NCBI RefSeq assembly: GCF_036568125.1
Contig: NZ_DATCTF010000013.1
Coordinates: 142,354-206,353 of the forward strand
DNA: 64,000 bases
Reading direction: 5' to 3'
Origin: Magnetovibrio sp.
GTDB taxonomy: Bacteria > Pseudomonadota > Alphaproteobacteria > Rhodospirillales > Magnetovibrionaceae
In this document: in pieces, positions 32,251 through 41,460 of the stretch
Layout of the letters: each line of letters starts with the position of its first letter
Position numbering within the stretch: position 1 is the stretch's first letter
Position numbers and translations under genes: made by a program
The notes under the pieces: generated by a model
Told to the model about the DNA's origin: nothing
The model's database searches: none
The model's input: the letters and a program-made list of their open reading frames with translations, nothing else

Positions 32251-34077
32251 TTAAAGCAATAGTCTTTCGCTACGCGCCAGGGCGGAATCGGTGTCGCTGA
32301 AAAACCAGTCCACCCCGATCAAATCGGTGATGGCGTTGGCATGCAAAACAAGCCAAATCCATCGTGGCGCACTTTGCGTGCGTCGACAATCGGGAGGGGC
32401 GGAGGGCGTAGGTGATTGTGTTCGGGATGCGCGTGCGGTGCGCCGCTCGGGTTCGACATAGCTGATCATCAGTTGGCCGCCGGCTTCCTTGCACATAAGC
32501 GACAGGGTGCGCAGCTTGGTCGAACCGGTGCTGTCCAAAGAGGTCAGGTGTTTGAAATCCAAGATCAGGAATTCCACCCCGCCGTTTAGCAAGGTCTGGG
32601 CTTCCGACAGCAGTTTGGCGCAGGACCCGAAAAACAACGCGCCCTGGATTTCGATCACCGCGATGCGGTGACCTTCTTGTTCCAGGCGCTGAATTTGTTC
32701 GGGCGGACGATGGATTTTGGAATGGATGCGCGAACCTTGATAGATGCGTCGAATCGGGTTGCGTCCCATGCCCAGCACGAACAGCGCCACCGATAGAAAA
32801 ACGCCCAAGCCCACGGCGGCGATCAGGTCGAAGGCCAAGGCGGTGACGATCACCACCACCGTCACCGCGACATCGCCTGCGACCACGCGCGGGTATGGCA
32901 ACTTTTGCATGACGATGTTTTTGATGTTGTTGAGCGTGCCCTGGTCAAAGGCTTGCAAAGAGGTCGCAATCAACATACCCGCCGTGGCCCAAAGCGGCAG
33001 GACCGCGACCAATGGCGCCATAGCCGCCAGCAACACGGCGAATACGATGGCCGAACCGTAATTGGCCGCACGCGACGTCGCCCCTGCATCCAAGATCGCG
33101 GCAGACCGGCTGGGAGAGCCGTTGCCGGGTAAAAAACCGAGCCCGCCCATCAGCACATTGGTGACGCCATGGACGCGCAATTCGGCGTTGGCGTCGCAAG
33201 GCTCATCGGTGCGTAGCGCCAAGGTGGTGGAGCAAATGACGGTGTAAAAGGATGCCAACAGGCCCATGGAAAGCCCCGCCAACAAGGGGATATCCGCCGC
33301 GCGCCATAGGGCGTTGGGACTCGCTGGATTGCCAAAGCTTGCCAGCCATGCGTCGCCGGCGGTCCACAACGGCGGTATGCGCCAGAGATCCAGAAGATCG
33401 ATATAACCGATCAAAGGGGCTGCGGACAGGCCCAATCCCGATGTGCCCAGGTGGTACAGCGCGGAACCGACGGCCAGTGCGATCACCGCGCCGGGGACGA
33501 CTTTGATCCGCCCATCCAGCACCAACAAACCGACGATGGTTACGCCGCCCACCGTCACCGCCCACGGATTAATGGCATGGGCGTTGGCGACCGCGATGTC
33601 GCCGAGCGGTAGGCCTGGCAGGCCGAGCACGGTGGGCACGGCGCTGATCATCACCAACAGCGCCGAGGCGTTGGCGAAGCCCGACAGGACCGGAACCGGA
33701 ATGTACGAGGTCACGTGACCCAGCCGCAGCCATCCCGCGACGACTTGAAAAAGACCGGCGATGACGATGCTGACATAGGCCAAGGCCAGGGCCTGGCTGG
33801 GCTCGTAACCGCGCCCCAGGGCGGCGGCGATGGCAGATGCCAGCATCAACGCCGTCACTGCGCCGGGCCCGGAAATCATGAAGCGGTTGGGGCCCCAAAG
33901 GCCGGTGATGAGGCCGAAAAGAATCGATGAGCCGACGCTGGTGGCGATACCGAACGCGGCCCAATCCGGGCCCAGCGGCGCAACGGCGATCAGCCCATAT
34001 GCCACGGCTTGGGGCAGCGTCGCCAATGCGCCGACGCAGGCGGGGCCGAAATCGCGTCTAATATCTGCGAACTTCAA
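32251..34077 (-). CDS. SulP/SLC26-family anion transporter with STAS domain, truncated
   Basis: 608 residues: about 12 membrane helices (PQAVAYGLIAVAPLGP, GPNRFMISGPGAVTALM, LPGNGSPSRSAAILDAGA) form the SulP core, which moves sulfate, bicarbonate or other anions. A STAS domain follows (IEIQGALFFGSCAKLLSEA, LILDFKHLTSLDSTG). After ISYVEPE some 35 residues are Pro/Ser/Arg-rich with unusual codons; a neighbouring frame reads more naturally there, suggesting two compensating frameshifts. LHANAITDLIGVDWFFSDTD resumes the family pattern, then TAA stops translation before the cNMP domain. The transport core may still be functional. Confidence 0.85.
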   Translation of the reverse strand: MKFADIRRDFGPACVGALATLPQAVAYGLIAVAPLGPDWAAFGIATSVGSSILFGLITGLWGPNRFMISGPGAVTALMLASAIAAALGRGYEPSQALALAYVSIVIAGLFQVVAGWLRLGHVTSYIPVPVLSGFANASALLVMISAVPTVLGLPGLPLGDIAVANAHAINPWAVTVGGVTIVGLLVLDGRIKVVPGAVIALAVGSALYHLGTSGLGLSAAPLIGYIDLLDLWRIPPLWTAGDAWLASFGNPASPNALWRAADIPLLAGLSMGLLASFYTVICSTTLALRTDEPCDANAELRVHGVTNVLMGGLGFLPGNGSPSRSAAILDAGATSRAANYGSAIVFAVLLAAMAPLVAVLPLWATAGMLIATSLQAFDQGTLNNIKNIVMQKLPYPRVVAGDVAVTVVVIVTALAFDLIAAVGLGVFLSVALFVLGMGRNPIRRIYQGSRIHSKIHRPPEQIQRLEQEGHRIAVIEIQGALFFGSCAKLLSEAQTLLNGGVEFLILDFKHLTSLDSTGSTKLRTLSLMCKEAGGQLMISYVEPERRTARASRTQSPTPSAPPDCRRTQSAPRWIWLVLHANAITDLIGVDWFFSDTDSALARSERLLL

Positions 34078-34190
34078 TGTGTTGTGCCCGTTTTTGGATT
34101 AAAACCAGTTCGCTTTTGTAGCTATGGTTTGAACACGTTTGGCGGCAACAATCAATTCAGTCATATGTGCTAGGGCGAAAACGGCGGGTC

Positions 34191-34787
34191 TCACAGCAGC
34201 GGCAGGGCGAGCAAATCTTCCAATTCGTCCTTGTCGTCGCAGTCGATTACGCGCCGTGCCATGTCGTAGGAAAAGCCCGCCCGCGCCATGGCCGCGAGGT
34301 CGCGGTCTTTTTTGTCGGCGCGCGTCGCGGGGTCGCCGTAAGGTCCCAACCGGCGGCGGCGCGCCAGTTTGATGGCGGCGGCCAATTCCGGTTCGGGGTG
34401 CTCGTCGACCAAGGCTTCGAGGGCGCGGTCGATGGTCTCGCCGTCGACGCCTTTTTCCATCAGCTTGATGCGGATCACCCGCGCCGCCGTGCCGCGCGCC
34501 ATCAAGGACCGGGCGCGGGTTTCGGCGTAATTGAGATCGTTGAGCAAACCCGCGTCCAGGTAACGCTGGATCAGCGCATCGATCCAGCCGCGCGCGGCAT
34601 CGACATCCAAATCATCGTGAAACAGCGACGCTTTGAAGACGCGGCGCTCCAGTACGCGTTTGAGGTTCGCCGCGCTCGACGCATAGCGTTCCAGGTAATG
34701 CAGGGCGATGTTGGCCAGACGCTCCGGCGTGATTTTACGCGGGATGTGCGATTTGGACGAAGAGGAAGAGTCTTTGCGCTGGCTCAT
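34191..34787 (-). CDS. recX: Regulatory protein RecX
   Basis: 198 residues with the three-helix repeats of RecX: ALHYLERYASSAANLKRVLERRV (in parts), YLDAGLLNDLNYAETRARSLMARGTAARVIRIKL (in parts), and a C-terminal ARAGFSYDMARRVI. RecX limits RecA filament growth. The N-terminal 15 residues are Ser/Lys-rich. recA is not in the window; the gene stands alone between the SulP gene and a divergent ABC permease. Confidence 0.88.
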   Translation of the reverse strand: MSQRKDSSSSSKSHIPRKITPERLANIALHYLERYASSAANLKRVLERRVFKASLFHDDLDVDAARGWIDALIQRYLDAGLLNDLNYAETRARSLMARGTAARVIRIKLMEKGVDGETIDRALEALVDEHPEPELAAAIKLARRRRLGPYGDPATRADKKDRDLAAMARAGFSYDMARRVIDCDDKDELEDLLALPLL

Positions 34788-34849
34788 GAGAGGACTATAT
34801 AAGGTGCTTCTCTTTAGACCAATGCCCCAAAAAAACGATTGGTGCGATC

Positions 34850-35629
34850 ATGCAGCAGACCACAACCAGCAACTGGCTTGGCCTCTATACGCTCTATATG
34901 CGCGAAGTGCGCCGTTTCGTGAAGGTGTACACCCAGACCATCGTCGGTCCGGTGGTGACCACGCTGTTGTTCTTGGCGGTGTTCTCGTTGGCGTTGGGCC
35001 GCGCGGTGACGGATGTGCATGGCGTGCCGTTCATGGAATTCCTCGCCCCCGGCCTGATCATGATGGCGATCGTGCAAAACGCCTTCGCCAACACGTCCAG
35101 CTCGATGATGATTTCCAAGGTTCAGGGCAACATCGTCGACACGTTGATGCCGCCGCTCAGCGCCCACGAGTTGACGTTCGGCATCGCCATGGGCGGCATG
35201 ACCCGCGGCATCGCGGTCGGTATCGCGGTCAGCGCGGTGCTCAGCATTTGGGTGCCGATCAACATCCACAACATCGGTCTGATCGTGTTTCACGCCGTGG
35301 CCGCGTCGCTGATGCTGTCGTTGCTGGGCGTGATCGGCGGCATCTGGTCGGACAAGTTCGACCACATCGCGGCGGTGACCAATTTCATCATCACCCCGCT
35401 GTCGTTTTTGTCGGGCACGTTCTATTCCATCGAACGGCTGCCGGAATTGGGCCAGACCATCGCCCACCTCAATCCGTTTTTCTACATGATCGACGGCTTT
35501 CGCTACGGCTTCATCGGCCAATCCGACGCCCCGGTGCTGACCGGCATGATCGTTGTGGGGCTGATGGACGTGGCGCTGTGGATCGTCTGCTGGCGGATAT
35601 TCGACAGCGGCTATAAGTTGAAACCGTAA
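34850..35629 (+). CDS. ABC-2 type transporter permease
   Basis: 259-residue membrane protein with six helices. Seen: [20 protein letters not shown], the [23 protein letters not shown] segment, LLSVIGG-like turn as [36 protein letters not shown] and [18 protein letters not shown], all typical of YadH/NodJ-type permeases. No ATPase gene adjoins, so the partner must be encoded elsewhere. A two-hairpin terminator follows 59 nt after the stop. Confidence 0.88.
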   Translation: MQQTTTSNWLGLYTLYMREVRRFVKVYTQTIVGPVVTTLLFLAVFSLALGRAVTDVHGVPFMEFLAPGLIMMAIVQNAFANTSSSMMISKVQGNIVDTLMPPLSAHELTFGIAMGGMTRGIAVGIAVSAVLSIWVPINIHNIGLIVFHAVAASLMLSLLGVIGGIWSDKFDHIAAVTNFIITPLSFLSGTFYSIERLPELGQTIAHLNPFFYMIDGFRYGFIGQSDAPVLTGMIVVGLMDVALWIVCWRIFDSGYKLKP

Positions 35630-35661
35630 AGGTTCTTATTCGTTTCCATTGACAGAACGGA

Positions 35662-35721
35662 CCGGGATTCCCATAATCCCCGGCTTTCCGGGCAGCCATC
35701 CGCTGCCCGGTTGTTATTTTT
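35662..35721 (+). terminator. Tandem hairpins, the second a Rho-independent terminator, before argD
   Basis: First, CCGGGATT (35662 on) can pair with AATCCCCGG with one bulge. Second, CCGGGCAGC (35688-35696) pairs perfectly with GCTGCCCGG (35702-35710), followed by TTGTTATTTTT. It ends the permease transcript 33 nt ahead of argD; it could instead be an attenuator if argD is read from upstream. Confidence 0.75.
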
Positions 35722-35753
35722 GGATTGAAACGCAAAGAAAGGAAACGTTCGTC

Positions 35754-36923
35754 ATGTCCGCGCTGATGCCGACTTATGCGCCTGCGGATCTCGCTTTTGA
35801 AAAAGGCGAGGGGGTCTATCTGTACACGGCCGACGGACGACGATTCCTGGATTTCTGCGCCGGGATCGCGGTCAACTGCATGGGCCACGCCCATCCGCAC
35901 TTGGTCGAAGCCCTGACCGAACAGGCCAAGAAGGTCTGGCACGTGTCGAACCTCTACACGATTCCCGGCCAGATCAAGCTGGCGGATCGGTTGGCGGCGG
36001 CGTCGTTCGCGGACCGGGTGTTCTTTTCCAATTCCGGCGCGGAAGCGTTGGAAGGTTCGATCAAGATCGCGCGCAAGTATCAAAAAGACCACGGCCATCC
36101 GGAACGGTTTCGCATCATCGCGTGCGAAAACGCCTTTCACGGCCGCACCTTGGCGACCATCGCCGCGGCGGGTCAAGCCAAGCTTCTGGAAGGTTTCACC
36201 CCGGTGGTGGACGGCTTTAGCCAGGTGGCGTTCGGCAATTTGAACGAGATGCGCGCGGCCGTGACCGATGAAACGGCGGCCATTTTGGTCGAGCCGGTGC
36301 AGGGCGAGGGCGGTTTGCGCGCCGCGCCCGAAGGCTATCTGCAAGGTCTGCGCGATCTGTGCGACGAGTTCGGCCTGCTGTTGATGTTCGACGAAGTGCA
36401 ATGCGGCATGGGTCGGACCGGCAAGCTGTTCGCCCACGAATGGGCGGGCGTGACGCCGGACGTGGTCGCCACGGCCAAGGGCATTGGCGGCGGTTTTCCG
36501 CTCGGCGCGATCCTCACCACCGAGGCGGCGGGCGTGCTCGGCGTCGGCAATCACGGCACCACCTACGGCGGCAATCCGCTGGCGATGGCGGTCGGCGGCG
36601 CGGTGCTGGACGAGCTGCTCAAGGACGGTTTCCTCGATCATGTGGTCGCGGTGGGCGAAACCTTGGGTCGGGCGTTGAGCGCGTTGGTGGAAAAATTCCC
36701 CACCGTGTTTGTCGAAGCCCGCGGTCAAGGCCTGATGCAAGGCATCAAGCTGGTGGAAGGCATCGTCAACCGCGATTTCAAGACCGAACTGGAAGGCGCA
36801 GGTCTCTTGGTTGCGCCCGCGGGCGACAACGTGTTGCGCCTGTTGCCACCGTTGATCATCGAAGACAGCCATGTGACTGAGGCTATCGCCATTTTTGAGA
36901 CCGTGGCCGCCCGTCATATCTAG
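35754..36923 (+). CDS. argD: Acetylornithine aminotransferase
   Basis: Class III PLP aminotransferase of arginine synthesis (N-acetylglutamate semialdehyde to N-acetylornithine). 389 residues from ATG at 35754, which has AAAGGAAA upstream; the frame extends further but overlaps a terminator. Seen: [67 protein letters not shown] and the PLP-lysine [14 protein letters not shown]. argF follows by 37 nt. Confidence 0.95.
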   Translation: MSALMPTYAPADLAFEKGEGVYLYTADGRRFLDFCAGIAVNCMGHAHPHLVEALTEQAKKVWHVSNLYTIPGQIKLADRLAAASFADRVFFSNSGAEALEGSIKIARKYQKDHGHPERFRIIACENAFHGRTLATIAAAGQAKLLEGFTPVVDGFSQVAFGNLNEMRAAVTDETAAILVEPVQGEGGLRAAPEGYLQGLRDLCDEFGLLLMFDEVQCGMGRTGKLFAHEWAGVTPDVVATAKGIGGGFPLGAILTTEAAGVLGVGNHGTTYGGNPLAMAVGGAVLDELLKDGFLDHVVAVGETLGRALSALVEKFPTVFVEARGQGLMQGIKLVEGIVNRDFKTELEGAGLLVAPAGDNVLRLLPPLIIEDSHVTEAIAIFETVAARHI

Positions 36924-36960
36924 CGGTCACGTCTGACAATTGAAGTGAAGGAGAGCTGAT

Positions 36961-37872
36961 ATGTCGGCTCCGAAGCATTTTCTCGATTTACACAAGCTCG
37001 ATGCAGGCACCCTGCACGCGATCCTCGACCTCGGCTCGGCCATCAAGGCCGGTCGCGACATGGAGGGGGATACGCGCATTCTCAGCGGTAAAACGCTTGC
37101 TATGATTTTTGAAAAGCCGTCCACCCGTACCCGCGTGTCGTTCGAAGTCGGCATGCAGCAGTTGGGCGGTCACGTGGTGGTCATGGATGACCATGGCAGC
37201 CAGTTGGGACGCGGCGAAACCGTGGCCGATACCGCACGCGTGCTGTCGCGCTATGTCGACGCCATCATGATCCGCACCGACAAGCCCGAAAAACTGGCAG
37301 AATTAGCAAGCTATGCATCAGTTCCGGTGATCAACGGCCTGACCGACGATAGCCACCCCTGTCAGTTGATGGCCGACATCATGACCTATGAGGAACATCG
37401 CGGTTCGATCAAGGGTCGTAAGGTCGTTTGGTGCGGCGACGGCAACAACATGGCGGCGAGCTTCGTGCACGCTGCGGCACGGTTCGAATTTTCCTTGAGC
37501 CTGGCGATGCCCGAAGAGTTGAGCCTCAACCAAGGGGTCCTGGATTGGGCGGCTTCCGAAGGTGCGGACGTCACCGTGACCCGCGACGCCGACGAAGCGT
37601 GTTCGGGCGCGGATCTGATTGTCACCGATACCTGGGTGTCGATGGGCGATAAGGACGCGGCCGTGCGCCACAAATTGCTGCAACCCTATCAGGTCGATGC
37701 GCGCCGCATGGCCATGGCCAAATCGGATGCCTTGTTCATGCACTGCCTGCCTGCGCACCGCGACGAAGAGGTGACCGCCGAAGTCCTCGACGGGCCGCAA
37801 TCGGTCATTTGGGACGAGGCGGAAAACCGCCTGCATGCGCAAAAAGGCATTTTGGCGTGGTGCATGAGTTGA
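36961..37872 (+). CDS. argF: Ornithine carbamoyltransferase
   Basis: Forms citrulline from ornithine and carbamoyl phosphate. 303 residues. Seen: carbamoyl-phosphate motif [48 protein letters not shown] and [14 protein letters not shown] (HCLP with catalytic Cys). GGAG precedes the ATG. It lies between argD and hslO in a likely operon. Confidence 0.97.
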   Translation: MSAPKHFLDLHKLDAGTLHAILDLGSAIKAGRDMEGDTRILSGKTLAMIFEKPSTRTRVSFEVGMQQLGGHVVVMDDHGSQLGRGETVADTARVLSRYVDAIMIRTDKPEKLAELASYASVPVINGLTDDSHPCQLMADIMTYEEHRGSIKGRKVVWCGDGNNMAASFVHAAARFEFSLSLAMPEELSLNQGVLDWAASEGADVTVTRDADEACSGADLIVTDTWVSMGDKDAAVRHKLLQPYQVDARRMAMAKSDALFMHCLPAHRDEEVTAEVLDGPQSVIWDEAENRLHAQKGILAWCMS

Positions 37873-37880
37873 GCGCGTCC

Positions 37881-38819
37881 ATGACCGACGTCCGTGACAG
37901 TGCCTCTTCGCCTGCCGGCAACATCGATATCGCCCAGACGTTTCAGATCGAAAACGTCAATGTTCGCGGCCGCTTGGTGCGCCTAGGTCCGGCATTGGAT
38001 CAGGTGCTGGGCGCCCATGCCTATCCCGACGCCGTTTCGGTGATGTTGGGCGAAACCCTGACGCTTGCCGTCACGTTGGCCAGCGCCTTGAAGTACGAGG
38101 GCATTTTCACCCTGCAGGTGCAAAGCGACGGGCCCATTTCGCTGCTGGTGGCCGATATCACGTCCGAAGGCGCGGTGCGCGGCTATGCGCGCTTTGACGA
38201 AGATCGTGTAGAGCAGGTGGCGGGCGAGGTTCTGTCCGGCGGGGCCCCGGTGCCGCGCCTGTTGGGCAACGGCCATTTGGCGTTTACCGTCGATCAGGGC
38301 CAGGATATGGACCGCTATCAAGGCATCGCCGCGCTGGACGGCGCGACGTTGTCGGACTGCGCGCATCATTATTTTCGCAATTCCGAGCAACTCGATACGG
38401 CCATTTACCTGACCTCGAAGCTCGATCCGCACAACAAACAGGTGCGCGCCGGGGCCTTGATGGTGCAGCGCATGCCGGGTCAAAACCTTCATGCCGACGT
38501 CGACGAGGACGGCTGGCGGCGCGCGGTTGCGATCCTCGCCAGCTTGACCGAAGATGAGCTTTTGGACACGGATTTGGATCACGACGCCTTGCTGTTTCGT
38601 CTCTATCACGAAGACGGCGTGCGGGCTTATCCGGCGCATCGGCTGTTTCACCGCTGCCGCTGTTCGCGCGACAAAGTGGCCAACACCTTAAAGTCGTTTC
38701 CCCGCGCCGAAATCGTCGGCGACGACGGTCGTTCTCAGGTGGTGTGTGAATTCTGCAAGGCCGACTACACCTTTACGGCCGAGGATTTGGACGCGCTTTT
38801 CGACCCGACCGATGCCTGA
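37881..38819 (+). CDS. hslO: Redox-regulated chaperone Hsp33
   Basis: Holdase chaperone activated by oxidation. 312 residues from the ATG at 37881, 8 nt after argF. The N-terminal domain has GRLVRLGPALDQVLGAH and YFRNSEQLDTAIYL. The C-terminal zinc switch is seen as FHRCRCSRDKV and VVCEFCKADYTF, i.e. CxC and CxxC. Linkage to argF is common in alphaproteobacteria. Confidence 0.95.
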   Translation: MTDVRDSASSPAGNIDIAQTFQIENVNVRGRLVRLGPALDQVLGAHAYPDAVSVMLGETLTLAVTLASALKYEGIFTLQVQSDGPISLLVADITSEGAVRGYARFDEDRVEQVAGEVLSGGAPVPRLLGNGHLAFTVDQGQDMDRYQGIAALDGATLSDCAHHYFRNSEQLDTAIYLTSKLDPHNKQVRAGALMVQRMPGQNLHADVDEDGWRRAVAILASLTEDELLDTDLDHDALLFRLYHEDGVRAYPAHRLFHRCRCSRDKVANTLKSFPRAEIVGDDGRSQVVCEFCKADYTFTAEDLDALFDPTDA

Positions 38820-38884
38820 GAGGGCTGCGTATTTTTTCTACGAAACGCCTTGATACTGTCACAATCCAAGGCCATCATCGCACC

Positions 38885-39514
38885 ATGATGACCGATCGCA
38901 GACATGTCTTGAAAATAGGCCTTGGCGCCGTGCTCGCCGCCGCGTTGGCGGGCTGTGCCAGTGATGCGCAGCTTGCCGGTCCGGTGCCGGAAGTTGGCTT
39001 TCAGCACCTCTCGCCGATCCATCTTAAGGTCGCCCGGGTCGAGGTGCGCTCAGACTATCAAAGTCCCATGACGGACCCCAATGCCGAGCACCGTTTTTCC
39101 ACGCCGCCCGCCAAAGCCATGAGCAACTGGGCCACGCGCCGTCTGCAGGCGGTCGGCACACCCGGCGGCATGGGGGGCGGAACCGCGACGTTCGTCATTG
39201 AAGATGCGGCGGTGATCGAAACCCAGTTGAACAAAAGCACCGGCCTCAAAGGGGCGTTCACCTATGAGCCGACGGAACGCTACGATGCCAACATCGCCGC
39301 GCGGTTGATGATCGCGGATGGGCAAAACAATGCCCAGGGCGAGGTCAAGGTTTCCGCCAAGCGGTCCGTGGAGGTGCGTGAAAACGCCACCTTGGCGGAA
39401 CGCGAACGCGCTTGGTTCGAAATGACCGAGGCGCTGATGGCGGACTTCAATGCGCAGATGGAAAACCAGATTCAGGCGCATCTGCGCCGTTGGCTGGACG
39501 GTCCGGGTATCTGA
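38885..39514 (+). CDS. Predicted lipoprotein of unknown function
   Basis: 209 residues with a twin-positive N-terminus (TDRRHVLKIG), hydrophobic stretch and lipobox LAALAGC-like AALAGCAS, Cys near residue 24. The mature part includes RVEVRSDY, FSTPPAKAMSNWATRRLQAVG, FVIEDAAVIETQL, AARLMIADGQ and a charged C-terminal helix ending in LRRWLDGPGI. The pattern recalls DUF4136/LPS-assembly-like lipoproteins but I do not recognise it. It stands 65 nt after hslO. Confidence 0.75.
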   Translation: MMTDRRHVLKIGLGAVLAAALAGCASDAQLAGPVPEVGFQHLSPIHLKVARVEVRSDYQSPMTDPNAEHRFSTPPAKAMSNWATRRLQAVGTPGGMGGGTATFVIEDAAVIETQLNKSTGLKGAFTYEPTERYDANIAARLMIADGQNNAQGEVKVSAKRSVEVRENATLAERERAWFEMTEALMADFNAQMENQIQAHLRRWLDGPGI

Positions 39515-39832
39515 TCGCGCGGCTTCAACAATCCCACAGCCCTCTTCAAACACCTTAATCGACGATTGCGCGTGCGGCGCATCCATCGGCGCGAAGGCCG
39601 TGGGTGGAGGTTATGCGCGACGGCGGCTAAATCTTATAAAGTAAATGAGGTTTGTGCCTCAATGATTTGATTTTCATATTCTATAAAAAAAAATTATCGA
39701 AATAAAAAAATCATAAAATGAGCCGCTTTCTGAGTTTAGTGACAAGTTCATGGATTCGTCAGGATACCAGCGGCAAAACTGTTACATCGCGCCCCTATAA
39801 CGCGAGTCCGGTTTGCAGAAGGATTTCATGCG
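39515..39832. other. AT-rich intergenic region
   Basis: About 318 bases without a credible gene. 39635-39725 is strongly AT-rich, with runs of A and a small TGAGG/CCTCA inverted repeat near 39645. The upstream part may end the lipoprotein transcript, though no clear terminator is seen; the downstream part should hold the promoter of the next gene. Confidence 0.4.
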
Positions 39833-40144
39833 ATGAACAGAATCAATAAAACTGCGCTGAAGCAGCACTCTTTGGAACGCGTTTATGGCTTGGCCCAAGA
39901 GGCCCAGGTGCCCTTGGCCATTGTGCGGTGGCACAAGCATATGAGCCAGCATGAAGACTGCATTTGCGAGAGCAAGATGTTCGATCGGAAGCTGTGCGGA
40001 TTTTGTCTGTTGAGCCGCCTGCAAGCCGACGGACTGCGTCAATCCAAGCGTCCGGATTGGCAAGCGTTCGAGCGTGCGGCTCAGTCGATCTCGGGTTTTT
40101 TGATGACCCGCGACACCGACGCGACAAAGTACGCCGCCGAATAA
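39833..40144 (+). CDS. Hypothetical small protein with CxC and CxxC motifs
   Basis: 103 residues starting at ATG 39833 with AAGGA 10 nt upstream. The middle contains EDCICESKMFDRKLCGFCLL, i.e. CxC-N9-CxxC, suited to binding zinc or an iron-sulfur cluster. No membrane segment or known family. It sits after an AT-rich stretch and converges with the nickel/cobalt-type permease gene, 7 nt apart. An ATG at 39828 in another frame gives only a two-codon frame (ATGCGATGA) overlapping the start. Confidence 0.55.
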   Translation: MNRINKTALKQHSLERVYGLAQEAQVPLAIVRWHKHMSQHEDCICESKMFDRKLCGFCLLSRLQADGLRQSKRPDWQAFERAAQSISGFLMTRDTDATKYAAE

Positions 40145-40151
40145 ACCGTGC

Positions 40152-40862
40152 TTAACCCCACAGGGTGTGCAGTTGGGTTTGGTACATGGTGATGACGCCC
40201 AACGCCATGGTCGCTAAGCCTGTGGCGGTTTGCAGGCCGCGGTGCGCCCAGGTGAGAAAACGTGCCGACAGCGCGATGGGCACGGCGATCAACACGCTGA
40301 GCCCGGCCATGCCGAGCATCGAGCCAATGCCGAACACGATGACATAAGCAAGACCGCTCGACGCCGTCGGCGCGGTGGTGGCGCTGAGCACCAGCAAGGC
40401 GGCGGAACCGGCCATGCCGTGCATCATGCCGACCAGCAGGGCGCGTAGCGGGAACGGCGCATGATCGTGCTCGTGAGAGCTACGGGTATGGTCGAGACCT
40501 TCGCCTGCATGGCTGTGCGCGTGGAAGTGCGGCGCGGCGGCTTGGTGTTTATGCAAGTGAAAGTGGATGCGATCGCGGACCAGACGGTACAGGACGTGGC
40601 CGCCAAGACCCACGAGCATTACCCCAACGGTGAATTCAAGCCAGCCCGCCATCGTGTCGTGGATTGTGAGGCCGAGCACAAGAGCCGCACCGGCGAAAGC
40701 CATCAGCGTCAAGGTGTGACCTAACCCCCACACCGCGCCGGTGCGCACGATCTGGCCGACGGACTTCTGGCGCGTCGCCATCGAGGACACGGCGGCGACG
40801 TGATCCGCTTCCAGCGCGTGGCTCATGCCGATCAAAAATGCCAGAGTGAAAAAAGATAGCAT
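40152..40862 (-). CDS. Nickel/cobalt (NiCoT/HupE-like) permease
   Basis: Membrane protein of about 236 residues from ATG at 40862; the frame continues to 41006 but that part is polar and overlaps the neighbouring gene. Seen: the metal signature IGMSHALEADHVAAVSS in the first helix, GHTLTLMAFAGAALVLG, a cytoplasmic loop very rich in His (about residues 97-135 from this start) and a second LVGMMHGMAGSAALLVL segment. It probably imports or exports Ni(II) or Co(II). No riboswitch is seen. Confidence 0.82.
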   Translation of the reverse strand: MLSFFTLAFLIGMSHALEADHVAAVSSMATRQKSVGQIVRTGAVWGLGHTLTLMAFAGAALVLGLTIHDTMAGWLEFTVGVMLVGLGGHVLYRLVRDRIHFHLHKHQAAAPHFHAHSHAGEGLDHTRSSHEHDHAPFPLRALLVGMMHGMAGSAALLVLSATTAPTASSGLAYVIVFGIGSMLGMAGLSVLIAVPIALSARFLTWAHRGLQTATGLATMALGVITMYQTQLHTLWG

Positions 40863-40977
40863 GGAGTCAAAGCCGCTCACGTCAAATTGCCAGGGAGAGG
40901 GAGCCCCGATCTCAGGTACTTTAACCTGCGCCAATGTGTTGGGGTTGGCAAGAGAATTGGCGTTGGAGAAGGCCGTT

Positions 40978-41436
40978 TCATGGGCATAACACTTTTTCCA
41001 TGCCAAAGCATGGCATTCCCAATACGACCCGCTGTTCAGTTTCGTTAAACCCGCTTTTGTAGAAGGTTCCTCGCGAAGCGAGGCTGGCTTGCGTGAAAAG
41101 CCGCGTTAAGCCCATATCACGCGCTTTTCTTTCAAGATCTAACAAGATCATGCTGGCTGCGCCTTCACGGGCGCGGCGGGGATGGCACATCAATAAGTCG
41201 ATTTCGCCCTCGTTGGTTAAGGTGCCGAAAGCGAAAATGCCGAGTTCATCTTCGATAATATCGCAGTGCGCGGCTGTTTCGATACGTTGACGCCACCGCG
41301 AAAGATCGTTAGCACCGTCTTTCCAGGTCTTGATGTGTTCGGCCATGTAATGCCGTGCAGCAGTGATTTCGACCGCTTGATAAAAAACATCTCGGATGGG
41401 GATTATGTCATTGGGGTTGTACGGGCGTGTTTGCAT
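40978..41436 (-). CDS. GNAT-family N-acetyltransferase
   Basis: 152 residues with the GNAT order: N-terminal TRPYNPNDIIPIRDVFYQAV, central strand IFAFGTLTNEGEIDLLMCHP, the acetyl-CoA loop RRAREGAASMILLDLERKAR and C-terminal TQASLASRGTFYKSGF. The pyrophosphate loop is degenerate (RREGAA rather than QxxGxG/A). Substrate unknown. It follows trkH on the same strand after 24 nt. Confidence 0.78.
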   Translation of the reverse strand: MQTRPYNPNDIIPIRDVFYQAVEITAARHYMAEHIKTWKDGANDLSRWRQRIETAAHCDIIEDELGIFAFGTLTNEGEIDLLMCHPRRAREGAASMILLDLERKARDMGLTRLFTQASLASRGTFYKSGFNETEQRVVLGMPCFGMEKVLCP

Positions 41437-41460
41437 GGACTGATAATCCTGACAAACAGT

